Shown: piece by piece, positions 36,889 to 46,537 of the stretch
How the letters are laid out: the number at the start of each line of letters is the position of its first letter
How positions within the stretch are numbered: the stretch's first letter is position 1
Source of the DNA: Cupriavidus pauculus
GTDB taxonomy: Bacteria; Pseudomonadota; Gammaproteobacteria; Burkholderiales; Burkholderiaceae
Direction of reading: 5' to 3'
Assembly: GCF_022179805.1 (NCBI RefSeq)
Contig: NZ_BPUO01000008.1
Location: 342,610 to 406,609 of the forward strand
DNA: 64,000 bases
Made by a program: the position numbers and the translations under genes
Notes under the pieces: model-generated
Told to the model about the DNA's origin: nothing
Seen by the model: only the letters and a program-made list of their open reading frames with translations
The model's database searches: none

Positions 36889-37508
36889 AGATTACCCATA
36901 CCGCCCGGCTTCGCCGCGCGCAGCACGTCCGCGGTATCGCGTTGATTACCTCGGTAATCATGCTGCTGGTGATTACCTTGCTGGCGCTGGGTGGCGCCCG
37001 GCTGGCGCTCGATACCAAGCGGTCCACCCGCAACCAGCGCGACCTCGAGATTGCCTACCAGGCGGCCGAAGCCGCCCTGTATGACGCCGAACTCGACATT
37101 GGCGAAGCCATCAAGCGCTCCAGCCTGTTCCTGCCAACCAGCACCGCCGGATTTCTTGACGGGGACTGCAATACCGGCACGACCATGCCGTCCGCATTCC
37201 TGGGTATGTGCAACACCGCCGACCGCACGGGCGAGCCCATCTGGAACACGATCGACTGGACCGCGGCCATCGACAACAAGACCGTGGAGTACGGCACGTT
37301 CACCGGCCGCTCGTTCCCGACCGGCAGCGGCCTGACGCCCGCGCGCAAGCCTCGCTACCTGATCGAGATCCTGCAGGACAACGAAAACGGCAAGTCGGCA
37401 AGCACGCCGACGCCGCAATACAAGTACCGCATCACAGCCATCGGCTTCGGCCCCTCCGACACCACGCGCGCCATCGTGCAGTCGGTCTACCGCAAGTCCG
37501 AGTCCTGA
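36882..37508 (+). CDS. pilX: Type IV pilus assembly protein PilX
   Basis: A 208-residue minor pilin-like protein starting at GTG 36882 with GGAGG 6 bp upstream, overlapping the end of pilW by 7 bp. Like other PilX it has no canonical GFTLxE site but the related HVRGIALITSVIMLLVITLLALGGARLAL, followed by EIAYQAAEAALYDAELDI. The C-terminus (RYLIEILQD, YRITAIGFG, IVQSVYRKSES) matches the family. Confidence 0.88.
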   Translation: MLKITHTARLRRAQHVRGIALITSVIMLLVITLLALGGARLALDTKRSTRNQRDLEIAYQAAEAALYDAELDIGEAIKRSSLFLPTSTAGFLDGDCNTGTTMPSAFLGMCNTADRTGEPIWNTIDWTAAIDNKTVEYGTFTGRSFPTGSGLTPARKPRYLIEILQDNENGKSASTPTPQYKYRITAIGFGPSDTTRAIVQSVYRKSES

Positions 37509-37550
37509 TTCAGAAACTTCGTCTGCCCCCATCCATCCGGGAACGCATTC

Positions 37551-40500
37551 ATGAAGATCCAACACCGCCTACTCGCCGCCTGCGCCATGCTCTGGTGCTC
37601 GCTACTGTCCGCCGCGACCGTTCCGACCGTCTCCATCTCGAGCACACCGCTCTATGGCCAGTCGCAGAACATCCATCCGAACCTGATGCTGACGCTGTCC
37701 GTCGAATTTCCGACGACCGGCGCCGCGTACCGTGGCACCTACGACAAGTCGCAGGACTATGTCGGCTACTTCAACAACACGAAGTGCTACACGTACAACG
37801 CGACTTCAGGCTATTTCACGATTTCCGGTGCCGCCACGAGCGTCCATGAGTGCTCGAGCGCATTCAGCGGCAACTTCATGAACTGGGCATCGGCATCGGC
37901 TATCGACGAACTGCGTCTGGCCATGACCGGTGGCGATCGCGTGGTCGACAGCCGCACACAGACCGTACTGCAGCGCGCCATGTTGCGTGCCGACTTCTTC
38001 AAGAGCGGCAGCTATTTTCCGCTCAAGAGCATCAACGGCAGCGGCACCAACAGCGCACCCAACAAGGTGACGCCGTTCAGCTACGGCACCTTGTACATGG
38101 CATCGTGCGGCAATCACATCTACTTTTCGGATGCCGACGATTCCAAGGCGAGCTGCTCGAGCCTGGGCAAGTACGCCGATGTCACCAAGAATGGATCTGT
38201 GACCGAACGGCGCGGATATCGCGTGCAGGTGCAGGTTTGCGACAGCGCCGAAGCCAGCACCCGCGGCGACCTTTGCTACAGCTACGATGGTACGAACTAC
38301 AAGCCGGTGGGCCAGATGCAGCGTAACGCCGACCGCGTGCGCTTTGCCGCGTTCGGTTACCTGAACGATCCCACGAACAATTCGAGCGGCCCGCAGAACG
38401 AACGCTATGGCGGTGTGTTGCGGGCGCCGATGAAGTACCTTGGCGACAACGCCGTGAACAGCTCGCTGAACACGATCACCAATCCGACGAAGGAATGGGA
38501 TTCGTATGGCGTGCTGGTCGCCAACCCGCTCAACGATGCGTCGGGCAACAGCGGTGTCATCAACTATCTGAACAAGTTTGGCCGAACCCTCGTGACGGAC
38601 CTGGGCAAGCCCACGGACAACCCGGTCGGCAACTACAAGACGTATGACCCGCTGGGCGAGCTGTACTACGAGAGCATCCGCTACCTGCAGAACCACCCGA
38701 ACGGCCCGACGCCCGAGGCGGTCAGCAACGTCACGACAGCCTATGCGGACAACTTCGCGTACTACACATCTTGGTCCGATCCGCTGCTGAACAGCTGCCA
38801 GCGCAACTATGTGCTGACCATCGGCGATATCAACACCCACCAGGATCACTACATTCCTGGCAATGGCATCTCGAACCAGGGGGATCCGGCCCGTTCTGCG
38901 GACAGTTGGAGCAACTTCAACGTCGTGGACTGGACCAACAAGGTCGGCGCGCTGGAGACGAATAGCCCGGCAGCCGGCAATTCGAACCCGCTCGACTCGT
39001 CGTTCACGAATCTCGGCACCAAGAATCACCCGACTTCGAACTGGTCGACCTACTACATGGCCGGCGTCGCCTACTGGGCGCACACCTCCGCGTTCCGCCC
39101 GACCATGCCCAACGCCCGCGTAACCACGTTCGGCATCGACGTGAACGAAAACGGAAACGGCACGGTGGGCAGCACCCAGCGGCAGAGCCAGATCTATCTG
39201 GCCGCCAAGTACGGCGGCTTCAAGGAAGAAACCCTGGACGGCGGCAACAAGGACGGCAATCCCTTCAAGACGCTGGGCGCCGGCGGCACCATCGTCACCA
39301 ACAATACCGAATGGGAAGCCGCGCCGACAGGGTCCAACCTTCCGTCTAACTGGTTCCTGGCGAGCCAGCCGACGCAGATGATCAGCGCAATCAAGCAGAT
39401 CTTCACGCAGATCACGAGTTCGGCCGGCACACTGTCTGGCGTGGCCCTGAGCAGCACCCGCATCGTCGACAACGGCAACGTGTACACGCCCGGCTTCGAC
39501 CAGCAATGGAACGGCAAGCTGACGGCCTACCCACTGACCAAGGGTACGGACGGCTCGGTATCGATCTCGAACACCCCGGTCTGGGAAGCTGGCTCGAAGC
39601 TCACGACGCGTGCGTTCGCCGCGCGCTCGCTCTTCACGCTGAACGCATCCAGCGGCGCTGGTGCCCCCTTCAACTGGATTGGCCTGGCCAAGACCCAGCA
39701 GGACTTGCTGAACCTGAACCCGGCCACCAACACGAGCGACGGCCGCGGTCAGCAGCGCCTTGATTACCTGCGTGGCGACCGCAGCCTGGAAGCCGACAGC
39801 CAGGGAAGCAATGGCGGCATCTTCCGCGGCCGCAAGACGGTCTTCGGCGACATCATCAATTCGGGGCCGGTCTACGTCGGCCCGCCATCGGCCTCGCGCA
39901 CCGGCACGGACTACACCACTTTCTACGCAAAGTATCTGCTGCGCACCCCGATGGTCTATGTGGGGGCAAATGACGGCATGCTGCATGGATTCGATGCCAA
40001 CACCGGCAACGAAGTCTTCGCGTATGTGCCCAACGCGGTCATGGGCAGCCTCAACCAGCTCACGTCGACCACTTACAACCACCGCGCCTACGTGGATGCC
40101 ACACCAGTTGTTGCGGAAGCCCAGGTGAATGGCAGCTGGAAGTCCGTGCTGACTGGCGGCTTCGGTGGCGGCGCGCAAGGCGTCTATGCGCTCGACGTGA
40201 CCGATCCGGACGGCGGCAAGAGCGGCGCCGCGTTCAATGCCTCCAACGTGCTGTGGGAGTTCACCGACAAGGACGATGCCGACATGGGCAACGTCATGGG
40301 TACGCCGGTGATCGTCAAGCTGCTGAGCGGGTACGACAGCAAGAAGCTGCCGGTCTACAAGTGGTATGTGGTCGTCGGCAACGGCCTGAACGCCAACCAG
40401 GCCGACGGCTCCGCCAATACCAACGCGCCGGGCGTGCTGTTCATCCTGTCGCTCGACAAGACGGCCGGCACGGGATGGACGCTCAATGGCAACTACTGGA

Positions 40501-41408
40501 AGATCGTCACCCCCTCCCCTTCCACTGCCACGCTGGCCAACGGCCTGAGCACCCCTGCACTGATCAACCAGGCCAGCGGTGCCGGTCTGGCCATGTACGC
40601 CGGCGACCTGCAAGGCAATCTGTGGAAATTCAGTCTCTCCGGACTGCCCGAGACGTGGAATGCGGCTGACGCCTTGCCGGCCTTTGGCGGTACGCCGGGC
40701 AGGCCGATGTTCGTTGCGACGTCGCCGAACAACGGGCCGCGCCAGCCGATCACGATGCAGCCTCAGGTCGTGTACGCGCCGGGCGGCTACATGGTGTTGT
40801 TCGGCACGGGCAAGTACTACGAACTGGCGGACACCACCGCGTCGCAGACCCAGTCGTTCTACGGCATCTACGATGGAGGCGGCACCAACTACGTATCCGA
40901 CCGCAGCAAGCTCAATCAATTGAAGATGAGCCTGATCGATGGTGACAAGTCGATCCAGTACACGGGCAATGCCGCCGCGCCGGGGTACAACGCTCCTCGC
41001 AAGCCGGGCTGGGTAATGGACTTTCTCGATACGTCGGAGCGACAGATCACGGCAGCGGTGGTATCGAACGGCCTCGTGTACTTCAACTCGATCTACACCG
41101 CGACGGGCACATGCGGCACGGCCGGCGGCAGCCGCAGCTACGCGCTCAATTCGCTGACTGGCGCACCTACCACCGGCATCTCGGGCTTCCAGTCGAGCAC
41201 CGGCATGCTGGGCGCACCGTCGATCATCATCACGAACGTGACGTCGGGTGATCGCGATTCGATTGGCGGCATACAACAAACGACCCGAACACAGGTCATC
41301 TCGTTCGGCACCTCCGGAGCTGCCACCACAATGCCGCCGATCGACACGGTCGGCCCGACCGGTCGCATGAGCTGGCGCGAAGTCCGGAACTTCAAGATGT
41401 CGAACTGA
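37551..41408 (+). CDS. pilY1: Type IV pilus tip-associated protein PilY1
   Basis: 1285 residues with a signal peptide (LLAACAMLWCSLLSA). The N-terminal half begins PNLMLTLSVEFPTTGAAYRG and lacks an obvious MIDAS; the C-terminal half is the PilY1 seven-bladed propeller: DQQWNGKLTAY, LDYLRGDRSLE, VYVGANDGMLHGFDANTG, GGAQGVYALDVTDPDGG, LWEFTDKDDADMGNVMG and LFGTGKYYEL. PilY1 sits at the pilus tip or surface and regulates retraction and surface sensing; calcium binding is expected from the DPDGG/DKDD loops but not proven. Fourth gene of the operon, then pilE after 5 bp. Confidence 0.93.
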   Translation: MKIQHRLLAACAMLWCSLLSAATVPTVSISSTPLYGQSQNIHPNLMLTLSVEFPTTGAAYRGTYDKSQDYVGYFNNTKCYTYNATSGYFTISGAATSVHECSSAFSGNFMNWASASAIDELRLAMTGGDRVVDSRTQTVLQRAMLRADFFKSGSYFPLKSINGSGTNSAPNKVTPFSYGTLYMASCGNHIYFSDADDSKASCSSLGKYADVTKNGSVTERRGYRVQVQVCDSAEASTRGDLCYSYDGTNYKPVGQMQRNADRVRFAAFGYLNDPTNNSSGPQNERYGGVLRAPMKYLGDNAVNSSLNTITNPTKEWDSYGVLVANPLNDASGNSGVINYLNKFGRTLVTDLGKPTDNPVGNYKTYDPLGELYYESIRYLQNHPNGPTPEAVSNVTTAYADNFAYYTSWSDPLLNSCQRNYVLTIGDINTHQDHYIPGNGISNQGDPARSADSWSNFNVVDWTNKVGALETNSPAAGNSNPLDSSFTNLGTKNHPTSNWSTYYMAGVAYWAHTSAFRPTMPNARVTTFGIDVNENGNGTVGSTQRQSQIYLAAKYGGFKEETLDGGNKDGNPFKTLGAGGTIVTNNTEWEAAPTGSNLPSNWFLASQPTQMISAIKQIFTQITSSAGTLSGVALSSTRIVDNGNVYTPGFDQQWNGKLTAYPLTKGTDGSVSISNTPVWEAGSKLTTRAFAARSLFTLNASSGAGAPFNWIGLAKTQQDLLNLNPATNTSDGRGQQRLDYLRGDRSLEADSQGSNGGIFRGRKTVFGDIINSGPVYVGPPSASRTGTDYTTFYAKYLLRTPMVYVGANDGMLHGFDANTGNEVFAYVPNAVMGSLNQLTSTTYNHRAYVDATPVVAEAQVNGSWKSVLTGGFGGGAQGVYALDVTDPDGGKSGAAFNASNVLWEFTDKDDADMGNVMGTPVIVKLLSGYDSKKLPVYKWYVVVGNGLNANQADGSANTNAPGVLFILSLDKTAGTGWTLNGNYWKIVTPSPSTATLANGLSTPALINQASGAGLAMYAGDLQGNLWKFSLSGLPETWNAADALPAFGGTPGRPMFVATSPNNGPRQPITMQPQVVYAPGGYMVLFGTGKYYELADTTASQTQSFYGIYDGGGTNYVSDRSKLNQLKMSLIDGDKSIQYTGNAAAPGYNAPRKPGWVMDFLDTSERQITAAVVSNGLVYFNSIYTATGTCGTAGGSRSYALNSLTGAPTTGISGFQSSTGMLGAPSIIITNVTSGDRDSIGGIQQTTRTQVISFGTSGAATTMPPIDTVGPTGRMSWREVRNFKMSN

Positions 41409-41413
41409 CCTGG

Positions 41414-41878
41414 ATGGCAACCATGAACCGATTCCCACGTCGACGCCAGTACGGCTTCACCCTTGCCGAACTCATGGTCACGGTGGCCATCATCGCCATC
41501 CTGAGTACGTTCGCTTATCCGTCCTATCAGGAGTTCGTTCTCAAGGGACGACGCACCGAGGCAAAGTCGGCGTTGATGGGGAATATGCAGTTGTTCGAAC
41601 GGCACTACTCGCAGGTCAACACGTACAACACCTCAAGCACCGACGCGACGATCTGGCCCAGCTTCAAGACTTACTCGGGAGACAGCGCCACAGGCAGCAG
41701 CTATACGATCCGCGCCGCACGGTGCCCGAACGCAGCCACTGACGGGCAATGTATCGAGCTGCAGGCGATTCCCAATCGTGCCGATGCCACGTGCGGCACG
41801 CTGGTGCTGCGAACCAATGGTCAGAAGGCCAACATGACCAACGGCAGCACCTATTCGCAAACCGCAAACTGCTGGTAA
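41414..41878 (+). CDS. pilE: Type IV minor pilin PilE
   Basis: A 154-residue pilin: leader MATMNRFPRRRQYG|FTLAELMVTVAIIAILSTFAYPSYQEF with Glu5, then the short PilE-type globular domain with cysteines near the end (ATCGTLVLRTNGQ...ANCW). In the operon position and size of the pseudopilin PilE of other beta-proteobacteria, not the major pilin PilA. fimT follows after 5 bp. Confidence 0.88.
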   Translation: MATMNRFPRRRQYGFTLAELMVTVAIIAILSTFAYPSYQEFVLKGRRTEAKSALMGNMQLFERHYSQVNTYNTSSTDATIWPSFKTYSGDSATGSSYTIRAARCPNAATDGQCIELQAIPNRADATCGTLVLRTNGQKANMTNGSTYSQTANCW

Positions 41879-41883
41879 CCGAC

Positions 41884-42429
41884 ATGCCCAGGACCGCTCC
41901 TCGCCGCACTGGCGGCTTTACGCTGCTCGAATTGCTTACCACCATGGCAGTGGGTATCGTGCTGGTGGGCTTCGCGGTTCCGAGCATGTCTGCGTTCATG
42001 CGAAGCAATCGTGTCATGACGGCGGCCGACAGCTTCAACTCCGCTGTCAGCAAAGCCAGGACCATTGCAGCGGCGACCAATAGCTATGTGACGGTGGCGC
42101 CGATCGACGGCAACTGGCAGAACGGCTGGCAGGTGTTCAATGAACATGCAGCGCCGAATGGCGAGTACAACACGGACAACGACAACCTGATTGTCGAATC
42201 AGAAAAGCTGCCATCGGACGTCACGATCACGTCGACCACTATCCCAGAGGGTCTCCAGTACATTTCTTTCTCGCCGGTAGGCTATTCGCAATCGATGGAC
42301 AAGAAGCAGATGGCGATGTCGGTCGGCTTCCAGATCGGTGTATCGAAACGCGTCGTGGAGATTGGCTTGCTGGGCCGCGCTCGCGTCTGCAACCCCGACG
42401 TCGAGGCGTCGACCTGTGTGATGCCCTGA
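41884..42429 (+). CDS. fimT: Type IV pilus biogenesis pseudopilin FimT
   Basis: A 181-residue prepilin of the GspH/FimT family: TGG|FTLLELLTTMAVGIVLVGFAVPSM with Glu5, SKARTIAAATNSYVTVAP, and a C-terminal LGRARVCNP. FimT relatives help DNA uptake in some species. Last gene of the intact operon; a mismatched hairpin at 42444-42481 follows. Confidence 0.87.
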   Translation: MPRTAPRRTGGFTLLELLTTMAVGIVLVGFAVPSMSAFMRSNRVMTAADSFNSAVSKARTIAAATNSYVTVAPIDGNWQNGWQVFNEHAAPNGEYNTDNDNLIVESEKLPSDVTITSTTIPEGLQYISFSPVGYSQSMDKKQMAMSVGFQIGVSKRVVEIGLLGRARVCNPDVEASTCVMP

Positions 42430-42443
42430 AGCAGGTAGCCCCC

Positions 42444-42481
42444 TCCGATCGGGCGTCGGCATCCTCCGACGCCCAATCGGA
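42444..42481 (+). other. Hairpin between the two minor pilin operons
   Basis: TCCGAT-C-GGGCGTCGG (42444-42459) pairs with CCGACGCCC-A-ATCGGA (42466-42481), one mismatch, 6-nt loop. No T tract. It may end the first operon's mRNA or protect its 3' end. Confidence 0.5.
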
Positions 42482-42573
42482 CACACATTGACGCAACTCC
42501 GCAACATCTGGACACGTTTTAACGTCCTTTCCGCCGCTATCGTGGGCATCCGTTCACTTCGAACCGATGCACC

Positions 42574-42989
42574 ATGCCTCCCGCAGTTTTTCCTATCCCT
42601 TGTCGTCGTCTAGTACCTGCCCATGGCGCATCGCGCCGATGGGCACGTGGCGACGTGCTTGTCGAATCTCTGGTCTGCATCGCCATCATGGCCTGGGCGC
42701 GATTCCACTGGAAGTACTCGGCAGTGGCTGGTTGCGCTGGGGCGGGCAGCACGAGCGGCTGAACGGCACACTGCGGCTGGCCGCCGAGCGGGCCGAGGCA
42801 GGCGGCGACGACCGGCAGCCAATCGGCGCTGACGCGACGCGCGCGGTACGGTGCGATGCCGTCGCCGCCGGAGGCGTGTGCGTGCCGGGCGATCGCATCG
42901 CACTGGCCAGTCTTCCGCCCATGCCAGTGTCATTGCAACCCGACGGCGTATTGCCGATCTCGCACATCGCGCTATGGGACCGGCCATGA
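42574..42989 (+). pseudogene. Second pilV, frameshifted
   Basis: The N-terminal frame from ATG 42574 reads a prepilin segment ...RWARG|DVLVESLVCIAIMA with Glu5 and is then followed by nonsense. The downstream frame, one base back, continues LGAIPLEVLGSGWLRWGGQHERL...ISHIALWDRP to a stop at 42989. The two halves join if one base is restored at ATGGC(C)CTGGGC near 42694, giving MALGAIPLE. So the gene lost one C in a short C run. Its stop overlaps the start of the second pilW (ATGA), as in a working operon. The pieces resemble PilV in position and in the LVESL helix. No ribosome site is evident before 42574. Confidence 0.72.
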
Positions 42990-43915
42990 TTCGGTCCCGC
43001 CGCCATGGAGGCTTCACGCTGGCCGGCACGATGGTGGGGATCGCGCTGGGGTTGATCGCCACGCTGGCCGCGCTGACCAGCTTCCAGCTCATGCGCGACG
43101 CGTATGCCAACGTGGTAGATGGCATGCTGATCGAGGAGCTTGGCCAGCGCGCTCTGTCGGTGCTGGCCCACGCCATCCGCCAAGCTGGTTGGATTCCGGC
43201 CCATGTCGCGCTGGCGCCGGCTCATCCCACGCCCGCGCCGCCGCTGGAAGGCCGCGACGACTGCGCGCAGCCGACGTTCCGCACGCACATGCAGTGCGCG
43301 CGCGCCGGTGTGCTGAGGAGCGATGCATTGCTGGTCCGCATGTCGGGAAGCGGCTTGGCCGCGGACCCGACGTTGTCGGACGGCACCATGAGCGACTGTG
43401 GCGGCTATGCGCTGCCGGCGCGTGCCGCTCGGCACGGCGACGCAGCCCTGCCCTTCCATGCGTCGACCAACTTCTTCTACATCGGCCGGGCCAGCGACGG
43501 TGTGCCGCAACTGCTGTGCCGATATCCGAGCCGTCTGGGCGGGCGTGTGAACGCGGCCACGCAGACCGCCGGCACGCTAGTAAGAGGCGTGGAGACGATG
43601 CAGTTGCGCTACGGCGTCGACGTCGACGATGACGGCCGCATCGATCGCTTCGTGCCGGCGCGTGCCTGGCATACGCAAGGGTCGGCCGGCTGGCATCGCG
43701 TGCGTGCCGTGCAGATTGCACTGGTGGTGCGTGGAGATCGGCCAACTGTCGCGCCCTCTACCTCGCAGCGCCTGACGCTGCTGCCGTCAACCGGCCCTGA
43801 CGATGCCGACGACCAGGTGTTCGTGCCGGCCACCGATCCTCACTTGCGACGTCGCGTATTCGCCACGACGGTTCGCCTGCGCAATCCGTCGCCGTGTCGG
43901 GAGAGCCTATGCTGA
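42986..43915 (+). CDS. Second PilW-like minor pilin, open but atypical
   Basis: 309 residues, uninterrupted. The hydrophobic helix is HGG|FTLAGTMVGIALGLIATLAAL: the conserved Glu5 is replaced by Gly. The rest matches PilW (LIEELGQRALSVLAHAIRQAGWI; VRGVETMQLRYGVDVDDDGRIDRF; WHRVRAVQIALVVRG). Start ATG 42986 overlaps the preceding stop. Because Glu5 aids subunit register in pili, this protein may be non-functional even though the frame is open. Confidence 0.78.
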   Translation: MIRSRRHGGFTLAGTMVGIALGLIATLAALTSFQLMRDAYANVVDGMLIEELGQRALSVLAHAIRQAGWIPAHVALAPAHPTPAPPLEGRDDCAQPTFRTHMQCARAGVLRSDALLVRMSGSGLAADPTLSDGTMSDCGGYALPARAARHGDAALPFHASTNFFYIGRASDGVPQLLCRYPSRLGGRVNAATQTAGTLVRGVETMQLRYGVDVDDDGRIDRFVPARAWHTQGSAGWHRVRAVQIALVVRGDRPTVAPSTSQRLTLLPSTGPDDADDQVFVPATDPHLRRRVFATTVRLRNPSPCRESLC

Positions 43916-44453
43916 GCCGTCGCAGAAACCAAGGCGCCGCGCTGCTGGCCTTCGTCGGCATGCTGATGCTGTTGATATCTGCGCGGCGGCCACGCACTTT
44001 CTGCTGGCTGGGCGGCAACGGGCCAGCCAGCCGCTCGACCGCGAGATCGCCTTCCGCGCGGCCGAGGCAGCGCTGCACGATGCGGAAGCCGACATCCTGG
44101 CCGCCGTCCGCGCCGATGGCGACCGGCTGGCGGCATGGCCCGCGCCGGGTACCTGTGCGGATGGCGCGCAGCGCGGCCTCTGCATGGCAGATGGCGACCG
44201 CCGCGTGTGGCAGCCGTGGCTCGACGGCGACGCAGCGCCGGCGCTTGGCATCGCGCTTGGCACGTTCACGGGCGCGCGGCTGCCGCCGCTGCCGGACGGC
44301 GTGGTGGGCGCCACCACATTGCCGCGCTACCTGATCGAGATCCGCGACGAGCCTCCCGCGCCGGGCATGTGGCCACGCATGCGTATCGTCGCGCCAGGCG
44401 CTGAGCGTGACCCCGAGGTACGCGTGCTGTTGCAGACGGAGTTCCAGCCATGA
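43909..44453 (+). pseudogene. Second pilX, frameshifted
   Basis: From ATG 43909 the frame reads LSRRRNQGAALLAFVGMLMLLIS, the PilX-like helix, then shifts. One base back the reading continues AAATHFLLAGRQRASQPLDREIAFRAAEAALHDAEADILAAV and on to LIEIRDEPPAPG...VRVLLQTEFQP, stop 44453. The EIAFRAAEAALHDAEADI block is nearly identical to the intact PilX (EIAYQAAEAALYDAELDI). The break is near 43978-43990; a single missing base explains it. Its stop overlaps the next start (ATGA at 44450). Confidence 0.78.
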
Positions 44454-46072
44454 CGCTTGTCAAACTCGCCATGCGTTGGCTACTGGGGAGGTTCGTCGCT
44501 GTGGGCGCGATGTCCAGCGGATTTGCGAATCCCGGCGATCTGCCGCTCGGCTACCGCATCGCCAGCGGTGCCTATCCCTGGACCGGGCGTCTCCATGCGC
44601 TGGCGTTCAAGACCGCCGCAATATCGTCGTCAGCCGTCCTCACGCAATGGGAGGCCGGGGAACGGCTCGACCGTCAGAACATCGATACGCGCCATCTCTA
44701 CCTCAGCGGCAACCGGATGGTGCCGATGCGCTGGGCCGCCACATCGACAATGACGCGCGGCGGGTGCTCGACGACATTGCGCCAGCCGATACCGGCGAGG
44801 CGCGCTTGTCGTGGCTGCGTGGCGACTTGCGGAACCACGCGCTGCGCCCACGCGATACGCGGCTCGGCAACGCCACATCAAACGGCACACCACGGCATGG
44901 CTGGGTACGCACGACGGGCTGCTACACGGCTTCGACGCCGTGACCGGCCGCGAACGCGCCGGCTATCTGCCGCGTGCGATGCTGCTCTGCGGCATCCCGT
45001 CGCGCGACACGGCGTCATCCAGACAGACCGGCGCGGTCTTCGTGCTCGATGTCTCGGCGCCAGACGCGGGCACGCCAATTGACCTGCTGTGGGAAGTGGC
45101 GGCCAGCCAGGCGCTGCCGCTATCTGGAAGCGGCCCCATCGGCGCGTCGATGTGGATCGAACATGGCGTGCGGCGCTGGGCCGCGGTCGCTACCGTCGCG
45201 CCTGACGACGAGACCGGCGCACATGCGGGGCTTGCTCTGCTGCCGCTCGATCGACCTGCCAACACGTGGTCCGCCGGCACGCGCGTGCGGCGCATGGCAT
45301 TGCCCGAATCGGGCTGCGATGCCACCACCGTAGCTGTCGGGTTATTGGCGGTGACGGTTGCCAGCACCGCCAGCAGCATCGCTCAAGCGGCTTATGCCAC
45401 CGATACGACGGGCAGGCTGTGGCGCTTCGGGCTGGATCACCTGTCATCATCGGGCGCCGAAGCCAAGCCGCCGGCGTGCCTGCATCGGCAGCGCAGCGCA
45501 GTCGACCGTGCGGAAGCACCCATCGTCGTGCGATCGGGCATCGGGACGCTGGTGGTCTATGGCACGGGCAACGAACTGACGGCGATACCCGACCGCCCCG
45601 GCGCCCGGGGCTCGCCCGGCCGCATCGACGCGATGCCGAAAGGCAATGGCGTGGTGCTGCGTGCGGCGCGAGCCGATGCCAATCCGTCCGACGACAGCGG
45701 GACCCTTGCGCTACCCCACGCAGGCGAACGCATCGATACCCTGTATGGCGCCACCGCCGTGCATGTGGGCTTCACCACTGTGGCAGCCGACGGGCTGCAG
45801 CGCAGCTATCTGATCGATGCCGCGAGCGGCGAATCGGTAGTCGTTGCCGACGACCTGGGCACACCCGGCCACGCCATCACCGGCCTGCCCCGGACCGACA
45901 CCACCGTGATGCCCATCGGCGTGCAGTCGACCATCGCGATGGGCACGCCAACAGCACCGGGCACGTCGACGCGCGACGGGTTCGGGCTCGATCTCTGGCA
46001 GGTGAATGGCAACACGGCCACGTTGCAACAGCAGGCGCGCTGGCACCAGCGTCGCGGACGGCTGGGCAATGA
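44450..46072 (+). pseudogene. Second pilY1, truncated and frameshifted
   Basis: From ATG 44450 a signal-like N-terminus (MRWLLGRFVAVGAMSSGFA) leads straight into the region equivalent to residue 640 or so of PilY1 (SGAYPWTGRLHALAF; LTQWEAGERLD). The reading then moves back one base near 44730 (RRVLDDIAPADTGEARLSWLRGD) and again near 44890 (AWLGTHDGLLHGFDAVTG...VLDVSAPDAG...LVVYGTGNELT...ARWHQRRG). A third one-base shift is needed to reach the TGA at 46070-46072 overlapping the next ATG. Even when repaired it would be about 540 residues, with the whole N-terminal half of PilY1 missing. Confidence 0.75.
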
Positions 46073-46533
46073 CCGTGCCCCGCTCCCACCAGGCTGTCAT
46101 GCGCGCGGGCTTCAGTCTCGTGGAACTGCTCATCGTGCTGAGCATCGCCGCCGTCCTGACGATCCTGGCGGTGCCCGCGTGGCAGCGCCATGCCAAGCGC
46201 GGCTGGCGCATGCAGGCACGGTCCGAGCTGTTGTCCGCCGTGCTGGCGCTCGAACGGCACGCGCTGCTGCACCTGACCTTCGCAACAGCGCCCGGCAGCA
46301 CGATGCCTGCGGGCGAATGGCCCAAACCCGTGCCGCCGCCACCGTCTCGCACGCGCCACTGGCTCACGGCCACCAGTTGCGGCGGCATCGACCTGTCCCG
46401 CTGCGTCGAAGTGCGTGTGGCCCCGGTCCGGCCCGACGCGCTATGCGGCACCCTGGTACTACGCAGCAGTGGCGAGTGGCTTTCCCTGCCCACGCAGAAC
46501 GGTGACGCCGTGCCGCTGCCGCCGGAGTGCTGA
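46069..46533 (+). CDS. Second PilE-like minor pilin
   Basis: An open 154-residue pilin, the same length as the intact PilE: leader MTVPRSHQAVMRAG|FSLVELLIVLSIAAVLTILAVPAWQ with Glu5, then ARSELLSAVLALERHAL and a cysteine-containing C-terminus (CGTLVLRSSGEWLSLP; PPEC). ATG 46069 overlaps the expected pilY1-copy stop. With its operon partners broken, functional use is doubtful, though it could still be expressed. Confidence 0.75.
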   Translation: MTVPRSHQAVMRAGFSLVELLIVLSIAAVLTILAVPAWQRHAKRGWRMQARSELLSAVLALERHALLHLTFATAPGSTMPAGEWPKPVPPPPSRTRHWLTATSCGGIDLSRCVEVRVAPVRPDALCGTLVLRSSGEWLSLPTQNGDAVPLPPEC

Positions 46534-46537
46534 CGCG

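Noticed and set aside
37806..41438. A very long open frame on the minus strand opposite pilY1
   Set aside because: It mirrors the GC-rich third positions of pilY1 and has no recognisable domain, signal or ribosome site; shadow frame.
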